Assembly: GCA_963969395.1 (NCBI GenBank)
Contig: OZ017795.1
Location: 10,292,001-10,356,000 of the forward strand
Origin: Pseudoscleropodium purum
Lineage: Eukaryota; Streptophyta; Bryopsida; Hypnales; Brachytheciaceae
Reading direction: 5' to 3'
DNA length: 64,000 bases
Shown here: positions 47,911 to 59,166 of the stretch, piece after piece
How positions within the stretch are numbered: the first letter of the stretch is position 1
How the letters are laid out: the number at the start of each line of letters is the position of its first letter
The notes under the pieces: model-generated
The model's database searches: none
The model's input: the letters and a program-made list of their open reading frames with translations, nothing else
What the model was told of the DNA's origin: nothing
Made by a program: the position numbers and the translations under genes

Positions 47911-49509
47911 TGTTTGAATAAGGAATTGAAGAATGTTTCTAGTATTTGTTAAATTACTTAATTATTTTTTTAATCTTTTGATTAATAGTTAAAATGAGAT
48001 TCTACATTCTCTTCTTGTGCATTTTTTAGACACTATGTGAATAAATTATAAATTGAACAAAGTGCTAAAACTAAGTGTCTCTAAAAGTGACCCAAGGCTC
48101 TCATGAATAAATGCAATACTTTTAAGATAAGAATATGTAGGGTATGGTTTTAGAAAGGGGCAAAAATTAGGTGTAGTTTTCTTGAGCTTCAACAAGAAAA
48201 TTCAATATGAAATTCAAATTGTTGAACTTTTGGTAGTGAATGAAAAAGGAGCTAGACTACTCCTTAGAGATACTCCCTAATGTTCATCTCCAAACTTTGT
48301 AAAGATATTAAACCCAAATTCTATAGGCAAGCAATGAATTCCAAAGTTTTATAGATTATATATGTTATGATTAAATTTTTTATTGCAATTGCTAATATTT
48401 TTTTAAAACATTCAAAATAAAATTTTGAAATGATTCCTTTTAAATTTGATCCTAAATAAAATGTTTATAGTTTTTTAGTGAAATTTGTTGAAATGGATTT
48501 GAAATATTTAGAAGTACTTGTTGATTTTGTGCCAAATGGGGATAGATTTTTGAGGAATATGAGATTTAAGAAGAGAATTCTAAACAAAATAATATACCCA
48601 AAGTCAAGGTTGGTTTCTAAAAAATCTATAATTACAAAATCCATGATTGTACTACTAAGGTTTGATGATTGTGTAATGCATATTGGCAAACTGTTTTTTA
48701 TGAAGTACCGAGTCCTATGGCCAAACAAAAATAACTTGAGGTAATTGGAACTCATTATTGAGACCGCACTTTAGCTTAGCCTACATAAGTACAAAGGTAG
48801 GGCCTTTATACCATAAGTAAATTTGATTGCCAAGTAAAATTGATTAATGCTTTGGTTATTTAGAGCTATAATTCATTGAGTGCAATTGCAACTGTTTTTT
48901 TACTGAAGTAAACTAAGAACCAAGAAGCATTTGGAGAAGTATTAGACTTTATTAGTTTGCACATCCAACTTCTCTTGCTTTAAATATTCACCCAATAGAT
49001 TGGAATTGTTTTTCAAATCTACCAAATGTTCTTTAAAGAATGTATTCATATTGATAATTATATAATACTTCTAGCAAATTACTAACCGAAGTGCCCAGTC
49101 TTCTTCCAAATTAGTTGAAATAAGTTCTATCAAAGGTCACCCAATTTGCAAAAAATCAATCACTAGTTATAGAAGGAAACAAAACACCACTATCCACAAC
49201 ATTGAATGTACATGTTGATGACAAATCAATCCTTTGTCCACATGTGCTACATTTGCATGGAGTCTCCATTGTTTTGATCCAATTGTAATCCCATGTAGTT
49301 ACATCTTTTGCTAAACATCCATACACCAACAATTTTGAAATGTGTCTATACCATGTCCAATTTGCAAAACTACGTACCTTCACAAGACAAATGCACATGC
49401 TTAGTCTTTATGGCTTTGAAACTAATGTAGAGATAGCCAATAGCACAATTGACAGAAAGGTGGTTGCAACTTCAACCAATGTCATCTTACCTCATTTGCT
49501 AAATGCTAT
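47911..49509. other. AT-rich spacer with weak transposon relics
   Basis: 48137-48205 matches a dispersed repeat seen at 19737-19800. The minus frame 49156-49398 contains TPCKCSTCGQRIDLSSTC, a Cys-rich knuckle that may come from a transposon protein, but it is isolated. The overlapping sense and antisense frames 48465-48755 and 48478-48744 are AT-driven and not convincing. Confidence 0.35.
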
Positions 49510-49785
49510 ATGTTTGTTTTATTCTATGTAGGCTTGCATCAATTGGCAGTTGAAACAATTATAGAAGGTTCTAGTCTAGAGCTAAATTTCACTAAAAGGG
49601 CAATAGAAAGTCTATGTCATCAATTTCACATTGAGAGGGACCAATTGGAACAAAAGAATTTAAACTTGATGCAAGATGCACAAGAGCATGCATTGTGACA
49701 TTTGGAGGAGATAAACAAAATGGCTCAAGACATGACAAAGTTACAAGTGCAATTGGCTCAAGCAAGTAACTTGCCACCATAATGT
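49510..49785 (+). pseudogene. Coiled-coil-like relic with in-frame stop
   Basis: The frame reads LELNFTKRAIESLCHQFHIE and RDQLEQKNLNLMQDAQEHAL, TGA, then HLEEINKMAQDMTKLQVQLA to a stop near 49782. The heptad pattern of Leu, Met and Ile is continuous across the stop, so both parts belong together. It resembles the helical part of a gag-like or transposase accessory protein, but no diagnostic motif is present. Confidence 0.35.
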
Positions 49786-52409
49786 TTCATCTATGATCAA
49801 CATATTTAAAAATGTTAGTTTTTACTCTCACTAGTCAAAATTGAATCGGGTATACCACCTTTAGTTGAAAAATTAAAAATAATATCCATAAAAAAGTAGT
49901 ATCTTCTTCTAAATTTTGATTCTAATAAAATGAGTCTACCATCTTTGGTAGTTCAAAACTATAGTGTTATTTGGGTTTTTTTAATTTCTAAAGGACCAAC
50001 TAAGTGTCCCTTCAATATATGCAAATAATCTTGGGTTGATTCCTATGAAGTCAATTTTAGTCAAGTGTTCATAAAATTTGAACACAAGGTATAAACTTGT
50101 AGCCCCTCAATAGAAATAATTTTTTTCTTTGATTGGGTACTTGAATCAAACATTATGTTGCCCTAAATTTTGGGGCCATCTTGAGCAATTTGAGGTAGCA
50201 TGTGTAAATTCCTCTTATAATTTTGAAATTTGGTAGGTGTGTAACTAACACGATATAATATACAAATGTCAATGAATAACCATGTGTAGTGTACAATTAT
50301 TACTTTAGGAGGAATTAAAGTCAATTGGCCTTGATGTTCGGACTTCAAATGTTATAATCTTTCAATTTGTGCAAACAAAGTTCTTGAAATTCTTTCACAT
50401 ATTCTTATAGAAGTCTTACTAGTATAAATTTGTATGGTTGAAATTTTTTTAAATAATTTTTTTTCTTTGCCTTAAAAATTGGAAATTTTTCTCAAAAATT
50501 TGCCTAAACTTATGCTTTGGTCTAGTAGGGGTTAAATTTTGATAACTATGAAAATACATTTTTTCATAGAAATTTCACTATGTATACAAATTTGGTTAAT
50601 GCATTAATATATATTTTGCCTTTACATATTGTCAAAATACTTTCAAGTATATTTAGGTGGTAATAAATAGTTACTTTGAGAATTATTGAATAAATCATAA
50701 ATTAATGCAATTTTTTAATCTTTCTGATATCTAATACAATATATAACAAAATAGTTGCAAAATCTTTAAGTTTTGACCAAAAAAAATAGACTAGTTTATA
50801 AAGCATGTAATAGAAATATAAAAGAGGAGGTAACAATGAAAATAGAAGACTCTCATTGGTTTGGATAGAAAGTAACTACTACAAAAGAGGTATTGAATAA
50901 ATTGACAACAATGGATTAAAATCACTTTTTTAGACTTAAGTTAAATTGGATATAGATTCAAAGAATATGTATGGCATCAAAGGTGAATATAGGGCTTAGA
51001 GGTAGGCCCACCTGTCCTCTAAAATGGATGACCTCTCTTTGGGCCTTGCTTGGAAGTTGTGGTCGGCCTCCAAAACAAGGACCTTTTGGAGGCTGGATCA
51101 TGGCCTCCAAACTGGCCTCAAAAACATGAAGAGACAAAACACGTGAAACCCTCCTACCCCTTGAATTCTTATATTGGTCTAAAAAACTTGGTTTTCTAAA
51201 TTTACAAGAGGTGCAGAAAGCCTCTAGGCTAGCCTTGAGGTTGGCCATGGGTAAGGTGCCTCGCACCTCAAGTTAGATGGCTTGCAAAATGCGGGATGGG
51301 TAGGCATGCTCTTAGAAGCGTTGGTCTTTAAATTTGGTACCATTTGAAACATCTTTTCATTGCATTTCAACAATCAATGAAAATAAGGCTTTAATTTGTA
51401 CCACGCCAAGTTACAAAAGTTGAATTAAAAAAAAGGTAGAGTATGCTAGAATTGCCCCTATTTTAAAAATGCTCCATGGGCAAGTTTGATATATGGAATG
51501 ATATTGGATTATTCAATATATTGACAATGAACATTTAAAAGATGGTCACGTTTTGAAGACTTTCATGGACTTCAAAAAATTCAACTTTAGAAATAAATAG
51601 TTCCATAGGACTCTAAGAAGTAAGAATCAAAGTAGATTAGATAGAACTTAAATTTAGCATTTCTTGTTTGATGTCAACTGCAAAGAATTAACACCCTCGT
51701 AGGAAGGTCAATATATGGCTAAAATGAATGAAATTTGTGCATTAATTCAAACTTCAATCCAATTTTGCTAAGCAACAACATTCAAATTTAAATTTTGTCA
51801 CCTTTATCCTACATTCTACTTGTGATTGATTCATTGAGCATTTGCAATATATTGATTTGGTATATAAGGGTGTGCTTGCTTAAATTGCAAAATTTTAACA
51901 TGTAAAAATGTGGATGTTCTTAGGACATCAAATGAAGAACCCTAGACATTGAAAGTTCAAATTCTATACATTCAATTACAAGACCTTATTAATGTGATTT
52001 TATTATAAATGATGGTATGGCATTAAACCAAACTAATTATTTGATGATTGTTATTGCATGTTGGAGAGCTCCCTCTTCTTAATCACAAAATGCCAAGTGA
52101 CAACTTGGTTGAAGTCCAAGGATGACATTCAAATACAATACTCAAAAGTTATAAGAGGTCAAGTTGAATTGGTAGATTTTTTAACATAAGGTCCTATTTT
52201 CAATGTCCTTGTATCAGACATTGTGCAACAAGCATCTAAGTTACTTTCTAAATTTCTTAGGTCACGCTTTTGAAAGCATGCTCAATTTCTGAGAAATTCT
52301 ATACGGAGTATTACATTCTTCCTCCTCACCGGCACTGGAGAAGCACATTCTGACAACACGAGTACATACCACGAATTAATAAATCGGCATTCCTAACTGA
52401 TCCTTGCAG
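49786..52409. other. AT-rich spacer with a GC-richer patch at 50958-51266
   Basis: The patch gives an open minus-strand frame of 102 codons (MANLKASLEAFCTSCKF, then FEASLEAMIQPPKGPC, with repeated SLEA). It is not recognised and no splice sites support it; GAGGCC-rich direct repeats within it may explain the open frame. A TIR-like end AGGGGTTAA occurs near 50526 without a matching start. Confidence 0.35.
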
Positions 52410-52949
52410 GAGCTCAACTATCACAACAGGCCTCTGGGTATTGCTTCTTCAGGCAAGGGAGAGAGAAATAACTCAAGCTTTTCGTCGGAGGGAGAGAGTG
52501 CCGTTCGTTCAGGGTCCCACTCCAATGTCCACAGGACTTCGGCGAAATCTAAGGTCGTGAAGGTGCAACGGACCACGCTGCAACATTGCTGTAAACTCCA
52601 TCGCTGGACATGGCCAACAACGTGGTTTGTTCAACGTGTTCAGCTGCCAATCACCACGCTTAAGTCAGGATATACCCCAAACAGTTTCTCATCATGTTCT
52701 GCATTAAGTTATTTCTAAACTTCGGTCCTTTGCTTCAGGCGAGTTTGCAATCATTTGCAGTCTCCGATGTCCAGGTACATAACTAAAGGCTTTGCTAGGG
52801 GCTTTGGCGCAAGCAGAGATGTGGTAGCAGATTTAACATCTTCATGCAGAAAGAGTGAAAATACCAGCAGTGATCGTTTCGAAAAGTATGAGTTAATTCA
52901 CATCATATGCTGCATCTCATATCCTGTGTCTCCATCACTCACTTGGTGA
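52410..52949 (+). other. Exon-like fragments, unrecognised
   Basis: A CCTTGCAG acceptor precedes 52410, where the frame reads ELNYHNRPLGIASSGKGER and HSNVHRTSAKSKVVKVQRT before a stop at 52716. A short piece ASLQSFAVSDVQ at about 52740-52775 is framed by CTTCAG and GTACAT, and a third frame from 52755 reads YITKGFARGFGASRDVVADL. Composition is coding-like, and the junctions hint at a real multi-exon gene, now partial. I cannot name it or connect the pieces in phase. Confidence 0.3.
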
Positions 52950-52981
52950 TCTATACTCCGAGCAGCAGAGAGGTTTCCAAT

Positions 52982-53203
52982 ATGGAAGCTACATTGTGGG
53001 TGATTCTCCTGGCCACGCTGCTCGTGGCAGTCATCGAGCCGTAGTTTGCAGCTGCCAAAGATGATAAAACCTCGCCTCCACGCTCATTTTCTCCACCTCC
53101 ACCGAAGCGTATGATTCCCTACCTCAACCGACTGTTAAAAACTCTTGCTAGCTCACGATTGCTTGACCTTCTGGCATTTCTTTCTGCATTATTTCCCAAG
53201 TAA
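52982..53203 (+). pseudogene. Signal-peptide exon with an amber stop, likely start of the root cap/LEA-like pseudogene
   Basis: From ATG 52982 the frame reads MEATLWVILLATLLVAVIEP, TAG at 53042-53044, then FAAAKDDKTSPPRSFSPPPP and KRMIPYLNRLLKT, ending at TAA 53201-53203. The first 20 residues are a good signal peptide, with a plausible cleavage after the Ala run beyond the stop. A secretory leader followed by a Pro-rich linker is how root cap/LEA-like proteins begin, and the matching domain lies 2.6 kb downstream, so I infer they were one gene. A CAG to TAG change would explain the stop. Confidence 0.45.
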
Positions 53204-53491
53204 CAAGACACTTAGTCCAATCGTCCAAGGTTATTACTGCAGCGGCACTCCTGAATTAGAAAATAAAATTTGCCCCGAGTCAATAATCACGACATGCACT
53301 GTCCATACATTAACATCGTTTATCGTTAACACTAGGAGGTGTCACAGTGCCGGACTTCAACTTCGAGATTTTCCACTTTCCTTCCATTTTGAGCGTTGCG
53401 CAACTCAATTCTCGCCGAAAGTACTAACCCCCATGCAGAGTTTTCAAGTCTTGTTTCAGAATCGCTTCCTATTGCAGATGGCAAGACTTGC

Positions 53492-55552
53492 TGTGAAAGC
53501 CAAGAGGCTGGGCGGGGGCGCGAGGCCCCTTCACATAAACGCAAAAAAGAAATTACAAAGAGAGATCCCGAGGGATAGAGAAATTCCACATTTTGGATCC
53601 CGGGTGATAAAACACAGGGGACCATAGACGCTCAAAGTCAGCCTGGAAGGCCGACCTTCTATCCGTATCTTTAACCCTACTCCTAAACTCCAGGTGGATA
53701 GCCATACCCGAGTGAATGGTAGAGGTCCAGGCGGACTTCAAAACCCTGGCGGAGCTGAAGTCCAGGGTGCTAAACCTGAGAGCGAAGGACATCCCAAGGC
53801 TGGAAGGCATATAAATACTTACCAATCTGGGGCCTGTCCTGTATGCTAATACGACCTAAGAGAGCATCCTGAAAGGAGCGAATGCGAGGGACGCCTAGAG
53901 GACTACAGAACAGGTTGATCTTTGTCCAGATCTGGGAGGCAAACTTACAGTCCCAGAACAGATGAAGGGCTGTTTCTAAGTGGAACCCGCAGAGGGGGCA
54001 TCCAAAGTCAGCCGTGGGGATACGGAGGTGAAGCCAGTCTCCCATGACGACTCCTTTGTTGAGAATCTGCCATAAAAGCATAGCCGGCTTGCGAGGCCGA
54101 GCTTGGTGCCAAAGAAGCTTGTAAGCCAGCGATCTCTGTGTCGATGAAAAATGCAGGTTGATCATGGCTTGCGTACCAATAGAGGTGTTGGGCTTGCTCT
54201 GGAGCCCGGCGGCGTATCCTCTTCTGACCGTGTAGGAGAAGAAGGGAGCCGTCCCCAATCCCGCCTGTCTCCCCCAACTCCATTCGCCAGGATCCCAGGG
54301 AAGATCCTTCAAACTCGCCCTTCTGAAATGCCAAGCGGAATCCGGGGCGATAGGGGGATTCCTGGGGTTGCACTCCGTGAATCCTCTGGCTTGGGCTGAC
54401 CAGGTACAAACCCGGATTGGGATAAGTGGAGAGCTGGGGATGGGTCGAGGGAGGGTGTCTGGGATCAGCCGCTCCGAGTCCCGCGTGGAGGTGTAGCTGG
54501 CAACTGCGCCTGTGGAGTGGTTCCTAAAGAAGACGTAAGAGCTGCGCGCCTCCTTGTACCATCCTGTGTTGCCGTGTGAGGGAAAGGCACGAGGATCCCA
54601 AGGGATGTGTGATAGCAATTTCAATCTGCGGGATCTTCGGTTTTCTGTGACGGCACCTTTTTTGGGAAGCAGCCTCTGGATCTCAGCTCCCGTGATCCAG
54701 TCTTTAGTAGCCTGGTTCCAGAAATGTTTGACTTGCGTCAGACCTTCCCTGGCCCAGAGGTGGAGTCCTATGTTCGGACCTTTGCCAAGGGGAGTGTTGT
54801 CCGCTTCCAAAATCATGGGGTTGCCAAACAAAGGCTGGCGCAAGATTTCGGAGAGGATTTCTGGCTGTCTTTGTATCAGGGAGCCGCGAACTGTAACAAA
54901 GGCCTTAATGCAAGCTCTGACTAGGGGGGAGTGATTTTCTGCGCTGATACCCTTGCTAAACAGCAGCCATGTGGGGGATCTATGCCATTTGGTATCGGCC
55001 AACGGGCGTCCGTGATCTATACGGTGTCTCATCAAAGCTTTCCAGGGCTCTCCACCCGGGGATAAGCTGCGAACAACCAGTTTGGCGAGGAGTGCTTGAG
55101 ACTGAAGGAAGGGATCAATCAGGCCGAGTCCGCCCTCTGCGACAGGTTGTATGCATGTAGCCCAGCGAACGCGCGCTGGAGTGCGGCTGTCTGCCTTGCC
55201 AGACCAGAGGTATTGAGTGATGGTGCCCCTAATTTTGTCGCAGACTTTGGAGGATAAGCCGCAGCAGGCCGCAATGTACCAACACGTGGCGAGCAGCACC
55301 TGATTGCAAATAAGCACACGGCCGGCTTGGGAGGCAGTTTTAGAGGCCCAACGACGAAGCTTAGCGCTGAGAAGCTCCAGGAGAGGTTCCGTGTTGGCAT
55401 CAGCAGGAAGCCTGAATCCCACTAAGGGGCCTAAGTAGCGCATTCCTCTCCCTTCCGGGACCCAAGTCAGACCGAGGTCCGTCCCCCAATTGGTACGTCT
55501 GGGGTTCCGAGAAGCCCAGATGGCGCTGGATTTATCCCAATTGACTTTAGCC
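53492..55552 (-). mobile_element. 5'-truncated LINE (non-LTR retrotransposon), 2061 bp
   Basis: The element runs leftward and is flanked by a perfect 17-bp target-site duplication, CAGATGGCAAGACTTGC, at 53475-53491 and 55553-55569. Its single frame is open from about 55550 to the stop at 53770. It starts in the thumb-side part of the reverse transcriptase (KVNWDKSSAIW, then MRYLGPLVGFRLPA, GGLGLIDPFLQSQALLAKLV) and ends in the zinc-binding domain CPLCGFHLETALHLFWDC (C-x2-C-x8-H-x4-C) typical of plant LINEs. Endonuclease and RT catalytic motifs are missing: it was truncated on insertion. GC content is far above the local DNA. The 3' end has no poly(A) but can fold: TGTGAA (53492-53497) pairs with TTCACA (53530-53535) around a GC-rich inner stem. 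Confidence 0.9.
53770..55552 (-). pseudogene. LINE ORF2 C-terminal part (reverse transcriptase thumb and zf-RVT)
   Basis: The open frame covers at least 557 codons from the first Met (55443) and about 593 from the truncation point. There is no internal stop or frameshift, so the insertion is young. Landmarks in order are the NWDKS stretch, YLGPLVG, the WSGKADSRTPARVRW and GGLGL segments after the polymerase core, and the CCHC zinc knuckle near the C-terminus. Without the polymerase YADD and the endonuclease it cannot act alone. Confidence 0.85.
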
Positions 55553-55789
55553 CAGATGGCAAGACTTGCACTCCAATACCCCTACAGATTTGAGTGACTG
55601 GGGGTAACAGAGCTGACCCGTAGAAGAAAGCAATTCAGGATTGCGTTCCAAAATTCTAGGAGGGGTTTAGAACTTTAAGGAAAGAAGAATCTCGTTGTGT
55701 CCAATTTGGTCACAAACCTTCGATGAATTGCAAACTCTGACAACCTAATGAAATTTGATATGTATATGCATGTATGGAGCTTTGACAAT

Positions 55790-56701
55790 TTGACAAATAA
55801 CTGCAATGGAAAGGGCGCATGTGTTGAGACCCGACGATTGTGGGAGGCGATGGAATCACCTTTTACTTCCACGGACGCAAGAACCAGGATTTCTGCGTGG
55901 TCTCCGACACTAACCTGCACATCAACGCTCACTTCATCCTCAAGCGACCCGATGGCCACCTGCGTGACTTCACCTAGGTGCAAGCGCTCGGCTTCGTTTT
56001 CAGACCACACACACTCATCATCGCCACGACGCGCGTTGCAGAGTGGGACAACGCTGTCGACCAGCTCGAGATCTCTCACAATGGCAAGCCTTTCGCCCTC
56101 CACGTCTCATAAACATCTCAACCTTTAGCATCGTATCTTGGCCTATTAAATACCAAACTCATGTAAGAAGTAATAACTAACTTGAGTGGCTGCAAACATA
56201 GAAATGTTGCCACGAATCTAAAAGCTGTCTATAAGACAGTTAGAAGAGGTTGGAAAAGAACCTTCAGGCTTTGAATAGAAATTAGGATTCAATACATTTT
56301 AATTCTCGTGCATAATACTGCCCGTCCTTGATATGAGGGAGCGTCATGGGCGTCACTTGATGGCGTTCTGACCTTGAACCGCATCGTTGCCGTGAACGCC
56401 GTGGACCTAACCATCAAGTACAAGACGCGAGTGGCGCTCTCCATCGTCCCCATCGGGAAAAAGGAGAGCAATGTGCACAAATACGACATCGGAGACGATG
56501 ACTGCTTCGCTCACTTCGACATGCAATTCCGATTCTACACCTTGTCGTCGTCAGTGAATTGAATGGGGCGTGCTTGGGCAGACGTACCAGCCAGGGTACG
56601 TGAATCCCACCAAGCGAGGTGTGGCCATGCCCATCGTGGGCGGCGCTGATAGCTTCTTGGGCTCCTCGCTTCTTGCCACAGAATGCAAGATTAGCCAGTA
56701 G
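55790..56701 (+). pseudogene. Root cap / LEA-like protein pseudogene
   Basis: The frames together spell out the conserved root cap domain: CNGKGACVETRR, then (after a frameshift near 55835) GGDGITFYFHGRKNQDF, VVSDTNLHINAHFILKRPDG, LRDFT followed by TAG at 55975-55977 where Trp is expected, VQALGFVF, LIIATTRVAEWDNAVDQLEI and a TAA near 56108. After a gap it resumes at about 56356 with NAVDLTIKYKTRVALSIVPI, HKYDIGDDDCFAHFDMQFRF, and after a second shift near 56560 LGQTYQPGYVNPTKRGVAMP, ending TECKISQ-stop at 56699-56701. Such proteins are secreted and expressed in root cap or late embryo tissue. Two frameshifts and two stops show it is dead. Confidence 0.85.
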
Positions 56702-58317
56702 TCTGCCTCTGCAATTCCTGTGCAACACCACGTTTTCAGCTTCAGCGCTGTGGACTGTGGCAGCCATGCCGGCTAACAGTCCAACGGCATGCCTAGCGGT
56801 CTGCTCTGCCGTCGCTAAAGAGAGCACAACAAGGTACATCTTTTAATTCAAGCAGCTAATTCATTCAATCCTAGAGCTTCAAAATCCTCGTGACCTTGTG
56901 CTTCACAATGGCACGCCATGAAATGCTGGTCGGTAGAATAGCGATGAATGACTTTGTGAACATAGGTGGGAAGATGCTTCGGCTACTGGAATACTGAAGG
57001 ATTGATTATTTCATTTGAGTTTTCAACCAAATCAATGCATCTGTTTTCTAATATACACACACTGTGAATCTCGACTTGCAAAAGTTAAGTAGGTTCTGCA
57101 TGGGAATAGTTTGAGAAGCAGGCTTACCCTGCTTCTGGAGCACGCCCTTCACTACGTTCACCGCTGTGTCCGACAATTAGACATCCTATGCATCCTAAGA
57201 GATGCGATTTGGGCTTTGCATCCTCTTCAAGCTTGTCACCACACTGACACAGAATACCTTTAGTTAGTAGACCATGAAAGAGACATCCAAATTGCAGTCA
57301 TATAAATCCTTTGAACAACGAACTCTTATCCCAGGCTCCCTTGATGAAAGAGCCATATGACCGATGCGCTTCAGTCTCAAATTCCTGTTCGCGGCCAAAA
57401 TTGCATCATCTATTCATAAACTTGGTTGAGCATATTATTTCGCAAGAGGTGTAAGCATGCCTTGGTTAAATGTCTGAGGTCACTCTTTCAATGGAAATGA
57501 GGGTAGTGTATTGTCATTTAGAGTGTCTATACATATAATTGCATAAGAAATTCACACATAATGATAAATTGAAAAAAAAAAATTTAATCCGAGAAGGACG
57601 CACCTCCTTTAAGACTAAGGTAGTCACCCAAATACTCCATTTATTGAACCAATAGGTACATTCTTTGTTTCTACTCTGAAGTCATCCATCAATCTTTTAG
57701 GTCTACAAGTGACCTTATAAGGATGGGTTCATGACCATTGACTTCAAGTCTCATTGTCCATCACTCTATTTGTTACCATTTTGCAACTAGATATGAATGA
57801 AAAAAATTATGTTTATTTTTTAAACATGAAATCATGAGTCTACTACAAGTCATAAAAATTTCAAATCTTTCTTGGAAAAATTTAAAACTATTGTGAATAT
57901 TTTAAGAAAAAAATGAAGAAAATTCATATCAAATACAAAATATGTTTGGAAAATCTGAAATTTTCACCATGAATATTTTAGTCCATAACATCGTGGAATA
58001 GATCAAAGCCATTGTGTCACTCTAAAATTTAAAAAATTTAAAAACCATGGCTATAAACCCAAAATTCATATTGCTATAAAATATTGAAATTTATGAATTT
58101 TTCAAAATTTCCAATTGGAGTATTATTGATGCACTTGATAAGCTTCATTTCATTAGTTGAACACAAATGCAAACATATCAATTTTATGGCTAAAATTCAC
58201 TACAAGGATAATACATGAATTCAGCATCTTTTTCTTTAGAAAACTCAATAATACCATGATGAGAGACTTTACAATACTATCCACTGAAAATCTACTCAAG
58301 CAACTTTCAAAATATTA
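56702..58317. other. Spacer
   Basis: The first 300 bp keep the composition of the preceding pseudogene (frames 56414-56839 minus and 56619-56846 plus are its shadows). From about 57.4 kb the sequence becomes AT-rich spacer with no recognisable gene. Confidence 0.45.
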
Positions 58318-59166
58318 TTGGATGAAAAAATGTTTCTTCCTGTCTTACCGAAAGTCTCAGGTGAAGTCGTCGATCGGACACTCAGTACCCGCGGCGTCCT
58401 TACCATAGGGCTCCTGTACCATCTTCCCATAGCTCTTTACATCTCAAACAAAGCCTTAAGACTCCTCTGCCATAAGCTTGGTCATCGTGACATCAAAGCA
58501 ACAACTCTTTGTAATGCCCGTGACTGTCATCTGACCATTCGAGGCAATTATGTCTTTTATAATATTAAAAAAAGAGTCTCTAAATTATTGCAATTGGGTA
58601 AGGTAAGGCATATTGTTGAACTCTCGAATCGAATAACCATACGAAACCAAAGGTCTTATCGAAAAGTGCAAACCGGCACTTGCCGGAAAAGAGCAGCCCT
58701 AAATCAAACCCTAAATCTTATTCCCTTGGTTTCCAATAAGTAAACTCCCATTAGCAATGATGCGGGTGATGATGGCTAAACTCTCCTGGCTTGACGAATT
58801 GGCCAGCATCGTCCTCACAAGTCGCAATTGCTACAGAAGACACGGTCTCCAACTTTAAGAAGAGATCTCCCAATTAAAAAAGAATTTGTAGAAATACCAT
58901 CTCTGCCATTGATTTTCCCTCTGGAATCGCAATCAACGACGAAGAAATGGCAGATGAGGATCACTTACTTTCGAAGACTGGCACGTCTTTCAAAACCTCC
59001 GATTCCCGCTCCACTCTCTCCAAAGTCACAGGCACGAGGCACGACATCAAATGGAAAAATTATTCGACTTGCACCAGGCAGGCAGTTGCATAACTTACAT
59101 CTCGGTCTTTTTTCCAAAATTCGATCTGCACAAGATCCCAATTGTGAAGCTGCACCTGTAAGTTAA
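58318..59166. other. GC-richer island with open frames on both strands, unrecognised
   Basis: On the plus strand 58318-58743 (141 codons) and 58828-59166 (112 codons) are open. On the minus strand several short exon-like pieces have fitting splice signals: VQLHNWDLVQIEFWKKDRD between TTACAG and GTAAGT (about 59157-59101), FPFDVVPRACDFGESGAG (about 59060-58985), LKLETVSSVAIATCEDDAGQ ending at 58741, and VKSYGKMVQEPYGKDAAGTE further left. The spliced minus-strand reading looks more protein-like than the plus frames, but I recognise none. A perfect 14-bp palindrome CCGGCACTTGCCGG (centre two bases unpaired) lies near 58673. Confidence 0.3.

Noticed and set aside
54151..54934. Plus-strand frames of 82 and 126 codons
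   Set aside because: Antisense shadows of the LINE reverse-transcriptase frame, long because of its high GC content.
56414..56846. Frames on both strands at the end of the root cap pseudogene
   Set aside because: Shadows of the pseudogene frame; no independent motif.
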